Below are positions 1 through 7,398 of a DNA stretch of 64,000 nucleotides, piece after piece. A program made the translations under genes and the position numbers. Location: assembly GCF_023061185.1 (NCBI RefSeq), contig NZ_JAKGAK010000011.1:36684-100683 (forward strand), in the 5' to 3' direction. The notes beneath the pieces were generated by a model that ran no database searches, was not told the origin of the DNA, and was given only the letters and a program-made list of their open reading frames with translations. The stretch comes from Chromohalobacter beijerinckii (GTDB lineage Bacteria; Pseudomonadota; Gammaproteobacteria; Pseudomonadales; Halomonadaceae). The stretch's first letter is position 1; each line of letters starts with the position of its first letter.

Positions 1-217
1 TAACCTGGGCGAATAAGCACAACGTGACCAAGCTAGGAAGCTCAATGGCACACGGATGTGCCAACCTTCCTTACCCTTCATCAGTACGCTCACCAGGCCG
101 TTTGCTTCACAACGTCGATAGGCATGATGTATCCGCACCATAGTCATGCCGTGCTTTCCAGTGGCGCGTCAGCATCCATACTGATGGATACGCCCATCGG
201 CGTCTTGGGAGTCCATC

Positions 218-631
218 ATGCAACGTTTATCGCTGGAACCCGCCGCACTTCATGTCGCGCGACTCACCCCCTTGCTGGAATGGCTACAAACGCATCTGGC
301 ATTGCAGATCTTGTTGCGTACTCCGTACAGCGCTTATCTTGAACTGCACTGCGAAGGCCATAACAGTCATGTGCTACTGCTTGAAGAGCATCCTGATGCT
401 CCCGCCAGCACGCTAGGCCTAGAAGCCGACAATGCAGAGTTCGAGCATCTTGCGCCCCGACTGACCAGCCAAGGTGCACGCTGCTTGGAAGCATCGCGCG
501 AACATCCCAGCGCATCGCGTGGCTGTGCTTGGCGGGTACTGACCATGCCGCTACCCGGTGACTGGCAACTAATGCTACTGGCCCTTGATCCATACCGCTG
601 CCAACACTTGGGCCCACACGGGCTGGCTTGA
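218..631 (+). CDS. Hypothetical protein, 137 aa
   Basis: The ATG at 218 follows a GGGAG Shine-Dalgarno-like sequence at about 207-211, which supports this start. The product has no signal peptide or membrane segment. Its second half (leucine/alanine-rich, then a Trp-rich strand ending in LALDP) loosely resembles half of a VOC/glyoxalase-type fold, but no metal-binding residues can be assigned, so no function is given. Bases 1-217 upstream contain no gene I can support; a short hairpin lies at 174-189. It converges with the small membrane protein gene that ends at 641. Confidence 0.6.
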   Translation: MQRLSLEPAALHVARLTPLLEWLQTHLALQILLRTPYSAYLELHCEGHNSHVLLLEEHPDAPASTLGLEADNAEFEHLAPRLTSQGARCLEASREHPSASRGCAWRVLTMPLPGDWQLMLLALDPYRCQHLGPHGLA

Positions 632-640
632 AAAGCCTCA

Positions 641-889
641 TCACTCTTCGTCTTCTTTCGCTCGCCTGACCCGTTCGGCCATGGCGCGGCGCTGTTTATT
701 GCGACGATAGCGGCGCATCAGCGCCACCCAGCAAGCCGCGAGAAGCATCAACGCCAGAGTCATACCCTGCCAAGGGCGCGCCGCGTCGCCCAGACACGTC
801 TCCAGCGTCATGATCAGGATGAACCCCAGGGCCTGACTGGCGATGGCTGCCGCGCGCAACCCATCGATTCCATAGCGCGAACTCACCAT
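641..889 (-). CDS. Small two-helix membrane protein, 82 aa
   Basis: This short protein has two hydrophobic stretches (about residues 10-30 and 42-58) and then a strongly basic, charged tail (RRYRRNKQRR) ending in KEDEE. That pattern predicts an inner-membrane protein with a cytoplasmic C-terminus. The start at 889 is preceded on the minus strand by AGGGAG about 8 bases upstream. An overlapping reading frame starting at 893 lacks sensible composition. I do not recognise the family. It stands alone between two genes on the opposite strand. Confidence 0.6.
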   Translation of the reverse strand: MVSSRYGIDGLRAAAIASQALGFILIMTLETCLGDAARPWQGMTLALMLLAACWVALMRRYRRNKQRRAMAERVRRAKEDEE

Positions 890-1026
890 GCATTCTCTCC
901 CTTCCGCCTCGCCCTGACGCCGCGCGAGGACTTCAACCCAGCCACCACGCTTTAAAGAGGCGACCCCAAGGGCGTTAGTGTAACGTGTCAGGCATCGCGA
1001 TTCGTCATCGCCACCATGAGGGTCCC

Positions 1027-1827
1027 ATGCCGCCGATCATGCTCGGACACGTGCCACTTCCACCTGCGCCTCTATACGCCTTCGTCACGGCGCTCGGCTT
1101 ATTAGCGCTGGGCGCATTGTTGCGCCTATCCCGCACGCATCGACGCCAGTGGTTGAGCGGTACGCTGGTGGCAGCGCTGATCGGGGCTCGCCTGATGTAT
1201 ATCGTGCTTCATGCCGAGGCTTATCGCGAGGCGCCGTTCGAGGCTTTCACGCTGTGGCAAACCGGGTATCATCCGCTGGGCGCCTTGCTCGGCGCTGTCG
1301 CGTGGACACTGTGGCGCCTGCGCGACCTGCCAGCGCAGCAAATGCGACGAGCCACTGGTGCGCTCATGGTGTGCAGCGCGCTATGGTGGGGATTGAACGT
1401 CTGGCAACCGCTGGCGGGCGATCCTCCGCCCCCACATCTGCCGAGCCTGACATTGAAGGCACTCGACGGCACGCCGACGTCCATCGAAACGCTGGCGTCG
1501 GCGTCTCCGCTCATCGTGGTGTTGTGGCGCAGCGACTACCGGGCATGCCGCCGCACGTTGGCGCGGCTCGCCGACCTGAACCCCGATACCGCCGTATTGA
1601 CGGTCAACGAAGGCCAGACCCTACTTCAAGCCGCACGCTATCTCGATGCTCAGCATGCCGCCTTCACCCATGACCTGCGTGACCCACGACAACGCCTGCA
1701 GGCCTATTTCGGGATGCCTGCACTGCCGCTGGTAATGCGCCTCGACGCCCATGGCAGGCTTCGCGATTACCAGGCAGGCGAGGTTTCCACGGCGCATCTC
1801 ATGCGCTGGCTGACGCCCACGACCTGA
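1027..1827 (+). CDS. Lgt-like membrane domain fused to a TlpA/thioredoxin-like domain
   Basis: The first ~140 residues hold several membrane segments with the R-L-x-Y-I-x-x-H-A-E-A-Y-R pattern seen in the Lgt-like N-terminal part of some gammaproteobacterial TlpA-type proteins. The remainder is a thioredoxin-fold domain that would lie in the periplasm. TlpA-type domains normally reduce or oxidise disulfides through a WCxxC site. Here the aligned sequence is WRSDYRACRR (codons near 1529-1558), so the first cysteine is Tyr and only the second remains; classical dithiol chemistry is therefore unlikely. I chose the ATG at 1027 because GAGG lies just upstream; an in-frame GTG at 985 would add 14 residues with no ribosome-binding site. 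Confidence 0.75.
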   Translation: MPPIMLGHVPLPPAPLYAFVTALGLLALGALLRLSRTHRRQWLSGTLVAALIGARLMYIVLHAEAYREAPFEAFTLWQTGYHPLGALLGAVAWTLWRLRDLPAQQMRRATGALMVCSALWWGLNVWQPLAGDPPPPHLPSLTLKALDGTPTSIETLASASPLIVVLWRSDYRACRRTLARLADLNPDTAVLTVNEGQTLLQAARYLDAQHAAFTHDLRDPRQRLQAYFGMPALPLVMRLDAHGRLRDYQAGEVSTAHLMRWLTPTT

Positions 1828-1948
1828 AAACGCAATCGCCTGTTAAGCCCTTCGCCGCTTTCCGGTAGAATACCGCGCCCCGCCGTCCTGCATGCTCCCC
1901 CGGCAAGACGGCGCGCCACGTACCGTTACATCATCATCCCGAGGCATC

Positions 1949-4891
1949 ATGAGCGAATTCATTCCGGGCCAGCGCTGGGTCAGCGACGGCGAAGCCGAGC
2001 TGGGGCTGGGCACGATCCTGAGCTGTGACGTCCGAAGCGTGACCGTTCTCTTTGCCGCCAGCCAGGAAACGCGCACCTATAGCGTTCGCCAGGCACCGCT
2101 AACCCGCGTGGTCTTCGGCGCCGGCGACCGGATCGAAGCTGCCGATGGCCGCACCCTGACCGTCGACGACACCAAGGAAACCGACGGGCTGCTGGTCTAT
2201 ATCGTCGAGACGGCGGACGGCGAATACGACGAGCTTCCCGAAAGCCGCCTCGCCGATAGCATGCGCTTCCAACAGGCGCGCGATCGGCTGCTCACCGGTC
2301 AGGTCGATCGCAACGACTGGTTCGAGCTGCGCTACCGCACCCTGCATCACTATCACCGCATCGCCCAGCATCCAGCGAATGGCCTGGCCGGCCCGCGGGT
2401 GGACCTCATCCCCCACCAGCTGTACATCGCCGACGAGGTCTCGCGCCGTCATGCGCCGCGCGTACTGCTGGCCGACGAAGTGGGCCTGGGCAAGACCATC
2501 GAAGCCGGTTTGATCCTGCATCGTCTGCTGCTCACTGGGCGTGTCGAGCGTGCGCTGGTCCTGGTGCCCGACAGCCTGAGCCATCAATGGCTGGTGGAAA
2601 TGCTGCGCCGCTTCTCGCTGCATTTCACCTTGCTCGACGAACAGCAAAGCCAACACAGCACGGGCAACCCTTTCGAGAGCGCCCAGCTGGTGCTGGCCAG
2701 TCAGCAATGGCTGTTCGCCAATCCGCACCGCCAAACCCAGGCCCAGGCCTGCGACTGGGATCTACTGATCGTCGACGAGGCCCATCATCTCGAATGGACG
2801 CCCGAGACCAGCGGCCCCGGCTATGCCTGTGTCGAGCAGTTGGCGCGCGTCATCGACGGCGTGCTGCTGCTCACCGCCACGCCTGAGCAAATGGGCCAAG
2901 CCGGCCACTTCGCGCGACTGCGTCTGCTCGACCCCGAGCGCTACACCAGCCTGGAGGCCTTCGCCGCCGAAGAAGCGGGATATGCCAAGGTCGCCGAGGC
3001 AGTGGACGCCCTCGAGCGCCTGCCCGGCGATGCCGCGGATCGTGACGCCGTGGGCGCCGTCATCGACGACGCGGACAGTCAGGCACTGCTCGAAACGCTG
3101 TTCGACCCCGAAAGCGACGAGGCGCAGCACCATAGCGCCCGCCGCCAGCTCCGCGAGCAGTTGCTGGACCGTCACGGCACCGGCCGCGTGATGTTCCGCA
3201 ACAGCCGCCGCCATGTCGCCGGCTTCCCCGAGCGTCATTTGCACGTCACGCGTCTAACCCCGCCTTCCAGCTACCGCCGCGAGCTACGCAAGCTGGACCG
3301 CGACATGGACTACCTCGACGACCTGCTGATCGCTACCGGGCTCGATCACCCCGAGGTGCTGCTATATCCCGACGCCATGTACCGCGCGTTGAGTGACAAT
3401 TCGCCGGGCGACATTGCGCTCAATAGCGAACCCTGGTGGCAGATCGACCCACGCGTGACCTGGCTCCTGGAGCGCCTGACCGAGGTCGGCCGCGACAAGG
3501 TGCTGGTCATCGCTCACGATCGCGAAACCGCCAGCGATCTCAGCGAAGCGCTGCGCGTGCTAGGCGGTCTCCAAGCGCCGGTGTTCCACGAGGGCATGAC
3601 GCTCATCGAGCGCGACCGGGCCGCGGCGGCCTTCGCCGACGACGAAGACGGCTGCCAAGTGCTGGTGTGCTCGGAAATCGGCTCCGAAGGGCGCAACTTC
3701 CAGTTCTGCCGACATCTGGTGATGTTCGATCTACCGGCGCATCCCGATCAGCTCGAGCAGCGCATCGGTCGCCTCGACCGTATCGGCCAACAGCACGCCA
3801 TCGAGATCTACGTGCCGGTGTTCGAAGATAGCCCCGGCGAGCGACTGCTGCGCTGGTACGATGAGGGCATGCGTGCTTTCAATGCCCCGCATGGCATCGG
3901 CAGCGAGCTCTACGATGCCTTCGGCGATACCGTGGCCGACTCCCTGCTCGACAATGACGCCCTCGTTGAAGTCATCGAGGAAACGCGCGCCTATTTCGAA
4001 AGCCGTCTTGCTGCACATGAGGCCGGCCGCGACCGGCTCTTGGAATGGAACGCCTGCCGCCCGGAACGCGCCCAAGACATTACCGAGGCCATCCGCGAGC
4101 TGGACGAAGACACGACATTGCCACGTTACGTCGACAAGGCCCTGGACGTGTTCGGCGTCGAGAGTCGCGATCTCGGTGGCGACATCCAGCACCTGCTGGC
4201 AGGACCGCACATGCTCGATGGCCTGCCAGGATTGGTCAAAGGCGAGGAAGGCTTCTCGGCGACGTTCGATCGGCAGCGTGCCCTGGCCCGTGACGACGTA
4301 CAGCGCCTCTCCTGGGAACATCCACTAGTGCGCGAAATGATGGAGCGCATTCTCGACGGCACCCTGGGCAACACCGCACTGGCGCTGCTTCAGCACCCCT
4401 CGATTCCCGGTGGCAGGCTGATGGCCGAGCTGGTGTTCCGGACCCATTGTCCGGCACCTCGGCACCTGAATGTCGGGCGCTTCTTGCCACCCACCGCGGT
4501 TCGCTTGTTACTCGACGAGTCGGGCGCCAACCTGACTCAGAAGGTCTCATTCGGGGGCCTGGCGAAGAACCTCAAGAAGGTCAAGAAGGCCGTGGCGCGA
4601 GACCTGATCAAGTCGCGCCATGCGCAATTGCGGGAGCTGTTGACCAACGCCGAGGGCGAGGCCGAGAACGAGTTGCCGAGTATCGTCGAGGCCGCACAGA
4701 CGCGCATGCGCGAGACGTTGGACACCGAGTTGGCCCGCCTCAAGGCCTTGGCACGCCATAACCCGTCAGTGCGCGACGCGGAAATCGACGCCCTCGCCCA
4801 CGAGCGCCAGGCGCTGGATACGGCCATCGATGCCACGCGGTTACGCCTCGATGCAGTGCGCGTGATCGTCACTGTCGACCCACCCGAGTAA
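1949..4891 (+). CDS. rapA: RNA polymerase-associated ATPase RapA (HepA)
   Basis: A Swi2/Snf2-family ATPase of 980 aa (E. coli RapA is 968 aa). RapA binds RNA polymerase and helps recycle it from stalled post-termination complexes. Visible motifs are the N-terminal Tudor-like region beginning PGQRWVSDGEAELG, Walker A LADEVGLGKTIEAG, the DEAH box VDEAHH, motif III LLTATPEQ, motif V GSEGRNFQF and motif VI QRIGRLDRIGQ. The C-terminal third contains the long helical RapA-specific region. The ATG at 1949 is preceded by GAGG at 1941-1944 and gives the family's usual N-terminus; the longer frame from 1892 adds an unrelated leader. A weak -10-like TAGAAT lies at 1866-1871. It appears monocistronic. 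Confidence 0.97.
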   Translation: MSEFIPGQRWVSDGEAELGLGTILSCDVRSVTVLFAASQETRTYSVRQAPLTRVVFGAGDRIEAADGRTLTVDDTKETDGLLVYIVETADGEYDELPESRLADSMRFQQARDRLLTGQVDRNDWFELRYRTLHHYHRIAQHPANGLAGPRVDLIPHQLYIADEVSRRHAPRVLLADEVGLGKTIEAGLILHRLLLTGRVERALVLVPDSLSHQWLVEMLRRFSLHFTLLDEQQSQHSTGNPFESAQLVLASQQWLFANPHRQTQAQACDWDLLIVDEAHHLEWTPETSGPGYACVEQLARVIDGVLLLTATPEQMGQAGHFARLRLLDPERYTSLEAFAAEEAGYAKVAEAVDALERLPGDAADRDAVGAVIDDADSQALLETLFDPESDEAQHHSARRQLREQLLDRHGTGRVMFRNSRRHVAGFPERHLHVTRLTPPSSYRRELRKLDRDMDYLDDLLIATGLDHPEVLLYPDAMYRALSDNSPGDIALNSEPWWQIDPRVTWLLERLTEVGRDKVLVIAHDRETASDLSEALRVLGGLQAPVFHEGMTLIERDRAAAAFADDEDGCQVLVCSEIGSEGRNFQFCRHLVMFDLPAHPDQLEQRIGRLDRIGQQHAIEIYVPVFEDSPGERLLRWYDEGMRAFNAPHGIGSELYDAFGDTVADSLLDNDALVEVIEETRAYFESRLAAHEAGRDRLLEWNACRPERAQDITEAIRELDEDTTLPRYVDKALDVFGVESRDLGGDIQHLLAGPHMLDGLPGLVKGEEGFSATFDRQRALARDDVQRLSWEHPLVREMMERILDGTLGNTALALLQHPSIPGGRLMAELVFRTHCPAPRHLNVGRFLPPTAVRLLLDESGANLTQKVSFGGLAKNLKKVKKAVARDLIKSRHAQLRELLTNAEGEAENELPSIVEAAQTRMRETLDTELARLKALARHNPSVRDAEIDALAHERQALDTAIDATRLRLDAVRVIVTVDPPE

Positions 4892-4913
4892 ATCCAGGTC
4901 GAGAGACCCCGCG

Positions 4914-5810
4914 TCAGCGCCCGAGAATCGCCTTCAGGGCGCTGTCCAGCGTCGGATAGTGAAACGTGAACCCCGCCGCCTCCAGGCGCGCGGGGCGCAT
5001 ACGCGCGCCGGTCAACAACAGGCGTGACATCTCGCCCAAGGCTAGCCGCAGTAAGCCTGCAGGCACCTTCATCAGCGCGGGGCGATGCAGATGATGCGCC
5101 AAGGTACGCGTGAAGTCGGCATTGGTGACGGGATGCGGCGCGGAGGCATTGAAAGGCCCTTCGAGGTCATCCCGTTCGAGCAACAACAGCACGATGCGCA
5201 CTAGATCCTCGCGATGAATCCACGGCATGTACTGACGCCCACTCCCCAGACGACCACCGAGACCCAGCCGGAAAGGCGGGAGCAGCTTGCTCAGCGTGCC
5301 ACCACCGGCATCGAGCACCAGCCCGGTACGCAACAGCGCGACCCGCACACCCAGCGGTTCGGCCGCCCGCGCCGCCGATTCCCATTGCGCGCACAGGCGA
5401 TGGGCGAACTCATCGGTGGGCGGCGTCTGCTCGGTGACGTCGCGCTCTCCTTGATCGCCGTAAAAGCCCATGGCCGACCCGGAGACCATGACCCTCGGCG
5501 GCGTCTCCAGACGCTCGCACAACGCCACCAGCTCGCGCGTGATGTTCAGCCGCGATTCGAGCAAACGCTTTTTCTGCGCCTCGCTCCAGCGCTTGTCGGC
5601 AATGGGCTCGCCAGCGAGGTTGACGATCGCCTCGGGGGCGTCTTCTGCAAATGCCATGACCGACTCGCGGATCTCGATGCCCTCGGGCAGATGCGTTTGC
5701 GCCCGGGCGGGCGAGCGCGATACCACTAGCAACCGATGGCCAGCCTCATGTAGACGATGGCAAAGCAGCCGTCCGACGAAACCGCTACCGCCGGTGATCA
5801 GTATGCGCAT
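4914..5810 (-). CDS. TIGR01777-type NAD(P)-binding epimerase (YfcH/SulA-like)
   Basis: A 298-aa extended short-chain dehydrogenase/epimerase. The N-terminal Rossmann motif is TGGSGFVGRLL, followed by VVSRSP and INLAGEPI, a TIGR01777 hallmark, and RWSEAQKK. The C-terminal part has the family's DUF1731-like end. The enzyme's substrate is unknown. The start at 5810 is supported by GGAGAG 5 bases upstream; the in-frame extension to 5993 runs through the intergenic region and is rejected. A -10-like TATAAT (5830-5835, minus) lies 20 bases upstream, and a LitR-type operator (5843-5866) covers its -35 region, so this gene is probably in the same regulon as the photolyase operon. Confidence 0.92.
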   Translation of the reverse strand: MRILITGGSGFVGRLLCHRLHEAGHRLLVVSRSPARAQTHLPEGIEIRESVMAFAEDAPEAIVNLAGEPIADKRWSEAQKKRLLESRLNITRELVALCERLETPPRVMVSGSAMGFYGDQGERDVTEQTPPTDEFAHRLCAQWESAARAAEPLGVRVALLRTGLVLDAGGGTLSKLLPPFRLGLGGRLGSGRQYMPWIHREDLVRIVLLLLERDDLEGPFNASAPHPVTNADFTRTLAHHLHRPALMKVPAGLLRLALGEMSRLLLTGARMRPARLEAAGFTFHYPTLDSALKAILGR

Positions 5811-5829
5811 GATGACTCTCCGAATACGT

Positions 5830-5866
5830 ATTATACGACCGTTGTACAGTTTGCTAGAGTTGTCCA
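5830..5866 (-). promoter_or_regulatory. Candidate LitR-type operator overlapping the epimerase promoter
   Basis: On the plus strand TGTACA (5843-5848) is followed after exactly 12 bases by TGTCCA (5861-5866). From memory, the operator reported for LitR/PplR-type MerR regulators is TGTACA-N12-TGTAYA, so this is one mismatch away. On the minus strand a perfect -10 TATAAT sits at 5830-5835 with no recognisable -35, and the operator occupies that -35 position, as expected for repression. The region also lies upstream of the divergent chelatase gene, for which TTGCTA (5851-5856) and TATGTA (5873-5878) could be a weak promoter. Confidence 0.55.
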
Positions 5867-5930
5867 GGTAAATATGTATTGGCCTGAGCGAACAGCATAG
5901 CTCATGGCCACCCGCCACGCGGCTGTCGTC

Positions 5931-5962
5931 GCCACGCAAGGCGCCACGCAAGGCGCCACGCC
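5931..5962. repeat. Short tandem repeat, 12-bp unit, ~2.7 copies
   Basis: The unit GCCACGCAAGGC occurs at 5931-5942 and 5943-5954, with a partial third copy at 5955-5962. It lies just before the ribosome-binding site of the chelatase gene. It is probably transcribed but not translated from the preferred start. No function can be assigned. Confidence 0.7.
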
Positions 5963-5984
5963 AAATACCATAGGAGATTGCTCG

Positions 5985-6365
5985 ATGAGCCACGCTTTGA
6001 TATTACTTGCCCATGGCTCCAGCGATGCGCGCTGGCGCGCGCCTTTCGAGACGCTCGAACACGACCTGCGCGCACGCCTCGAAACCCCCGCTGTCATCGC
6101 CTATATGGAACTAAGTGAACCCTCGCTGGAAACCCGAGTCGCCGAACTTTATGACCAAGGCCATCGACGCCTCGACATCTTGCCACTGTTTTTCGCCGCC
6201 GGACGTCACCTGCGTCAGGACGTACCAGCCCAGCTTGAGGCATTGCGCGCGCAATATCCCCAGGCGGCACTGACGCTACTCGATCCTGTCGGCCAGCACC
6301 CCGCCTTCGTCGAAGCATTGGCAGGCATCGTGACGGCCCGCGCAGAAGTATCGCCGGAAAACTAA
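5985..6365 (+). CDS. CbiX/SirB-type single-domain chelatase
   Basis: A 126-aa class II chelatase domain. Family members insert Co2+, Ni2+ or Fe2+ into sirohydrochlorin in B12, F430 or siroheme synthesis; the metal cannot be told from sequence. The metal-binding His is in LLAHGSSD at the N-terminus, and the second family motif is PLFFAAGRHLRQDVP with its His. The short form matches CbiXS/SirB-like proteins that dimerise, or truncated two-domain homologues. The ATG at 5985 has TAGGAG 9 bases upstream; the longer frame from 5904 reads through the tandem repeat and is rejected. It sits between two LitR-type boxes, next to a regulator family that in other bacteria binds B12. Confidence 0.88.
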   Translation: MSHALILLAHGSSDARWRAPFETLEHDLRARLETPAVIAYMELSEPSLETRVAELYDQGHRRLDILPLFFAAGRHLRQDVPAQLEALRAQYPQAALTLLDPVGQHPAFVEALAGIVTARAEVSPEN

Positions 6366-6378
6366 GACGTGATGGGGA

Positions 6379-6404
6379 TTGTACAAAATCATTGCGACGT
6401 ACAA
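6379..6404 (+). promoter_or_regulatory. Candidate LitR-type operator upstream of the photolyase operon
   Basis: TTGTAC (6379-6384) and GTACAA (6399-6404) form a perfect inverted repeat separated by 14 bases; written as the LitR consensus it is TGTACA-N12-CGTACA. It lies about 50 bases upstream of the MerR-type regulator start. Location and symmetry suggest autoregulation of the regulator-photolyase operon. No strong -10 is evident nearby, so the transcription start is uncertain. Confidence 0.6.
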
Positions 6405-6453
6405 CTTCATCCCCCATGCTGAGTGGCAAGATTCATAGGAGGAACCTAAGCGC

Positions 6454-7371
6454 ATGAGTGAACAGGCGATGGATCCGGCCAGTTCGCCGCTGTACCCGAT
6501 CCGCGAGGTTTCACGGCTGACCGGCGTCAATTCCGTGACCTTGCGCGCCTGGGAGCGCCGCTACGGCCTGATTCGCCCGCAGCGTACCCCAAAGGGACAC
6601 CGTCTCTACGCACGCGAGGACATACGCCGCGTCGAACGCATTCTGCAATGGCTAAACCGGGGTGTTCCCGTCAGTCAAGTACGCGATCTGCTCGAGCAGG
6701 CCGAGCCCACAGCCAATGATGCCCCACCGCCAGACATCAGCGACTGGGAAAGCCAACGCCAGCAACTGCTGCAGGCCGTCGACGCGCTGGATAACGATAC
6801 GCTGGAGGCCCTGTTCAGTCGCAGCATGGCGCTTTATCCCGCTGGTTTGTGCGTGACCGAGTTATGGCAGCCGGTGATCGATCAACTTGAGGAACGCTGG
6901 AGCGATCAGTTCGGTGCCGAGTTGCAGCGCCGCTTGCTGGAAAGCTTCTTGCGCACGCGGGTCGGCATTCGCCTTTACCACGCCAACCAAGCCTCACGGG
7001 GGGCGCGTCTACTGCTATTGCGCCTGCCCGAGGAGCGCGACCTTTTGCGCCTGTTGCTTTTGGCACTGGTCGCGTCCGCCTCGGGATTTCGGGTCGAATG
7101 GCTGGATACCGACCTACCGCTCAACGAGTTGCCACTGGCCGCGGAGCGCTTCAAGGCAGACGCCGTGCTCATGACTAGCGGATACGCCGAGCGCAGCGAT
7201 CTCATCCGGCGTCAGTTGCCACGCTTGGCGGAGCAACTCGAGATGCCGCTGTGCTTAGTTGGCCCCGTGGCACGCATCCGCGGTGCGGAACTGGAAAACA
7301 CCCAGGTCGCCACGCTCGGCAACGAATTACCCGCCGCGCTCAGCCGCCTGCATGGGCTGCTGGGACGCTAA
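6454..7371 (+). CDS. MerR-family LitR/CarH-type regulator without B12-binding residues
   Basis: A 305-aa regulator. Residues ~12-80 are a MerR winged-helix domain (YPIREVSRLTGVNSVTLRAW, RTPKGHRLY), followed by the helical bundle and Rossmann-like domain of LitR/CarH photoreceptors. In B12-using members a W-x9-EH motif and an ExHxxG motif hold cobalamin. Here the corresponding stretches are WSDQFGAELQRR and PEERDLLRLL, so Glu-His and His are missing. This matches class III LitR proteins of Pseudomonas, reported to act with a partner LOV photoreceptor rather than B12. A LOV protein is not in this window. AGGAGG lies ~11 bases before the ATG. It leads the operon and likely represses it in the dark. 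Confidence 0.85.
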   Translation: MSEQAMDPASSPLYPIREVSRLTGVNSVTLRAWERRYGLIRPQRTPKGHRLYAREDIRRVERILQWLNRGVPVSQVRDLLEQAEPTANDAPPPDISDWESQRQQLLQAVDALDNDTLEALFSRSMALYPAGLCVTELWQPVIDQLEERWSDQFGAELQRRLLESFLRTRVGIRLYHANQASRGARLLLLRLPEERDLLRLLLLALVASASGFRVEWLDTDLPLNELPLAAERFKADAVLMTSGYAERSDLIRRQLPRLAEQLEMPLCLVGPVARIRGAELENTQVATLGNELPAALSRLHGLLGR

Positions 7372-7398
7372 CCCTTACACCTGCGCCAGGGATGGGCC

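Noticed and set aside
58..342. 94-codon plus-strand frame at the left edge
   Set aside because: No ribosome-binding site, and it overlaps the better-supported gene at 218 in another frame.
2099..2734. Antisense frames opposite rapA, such as a 211-codon frame
   Set aside because: Composition and position mark them as shadows of rapA.
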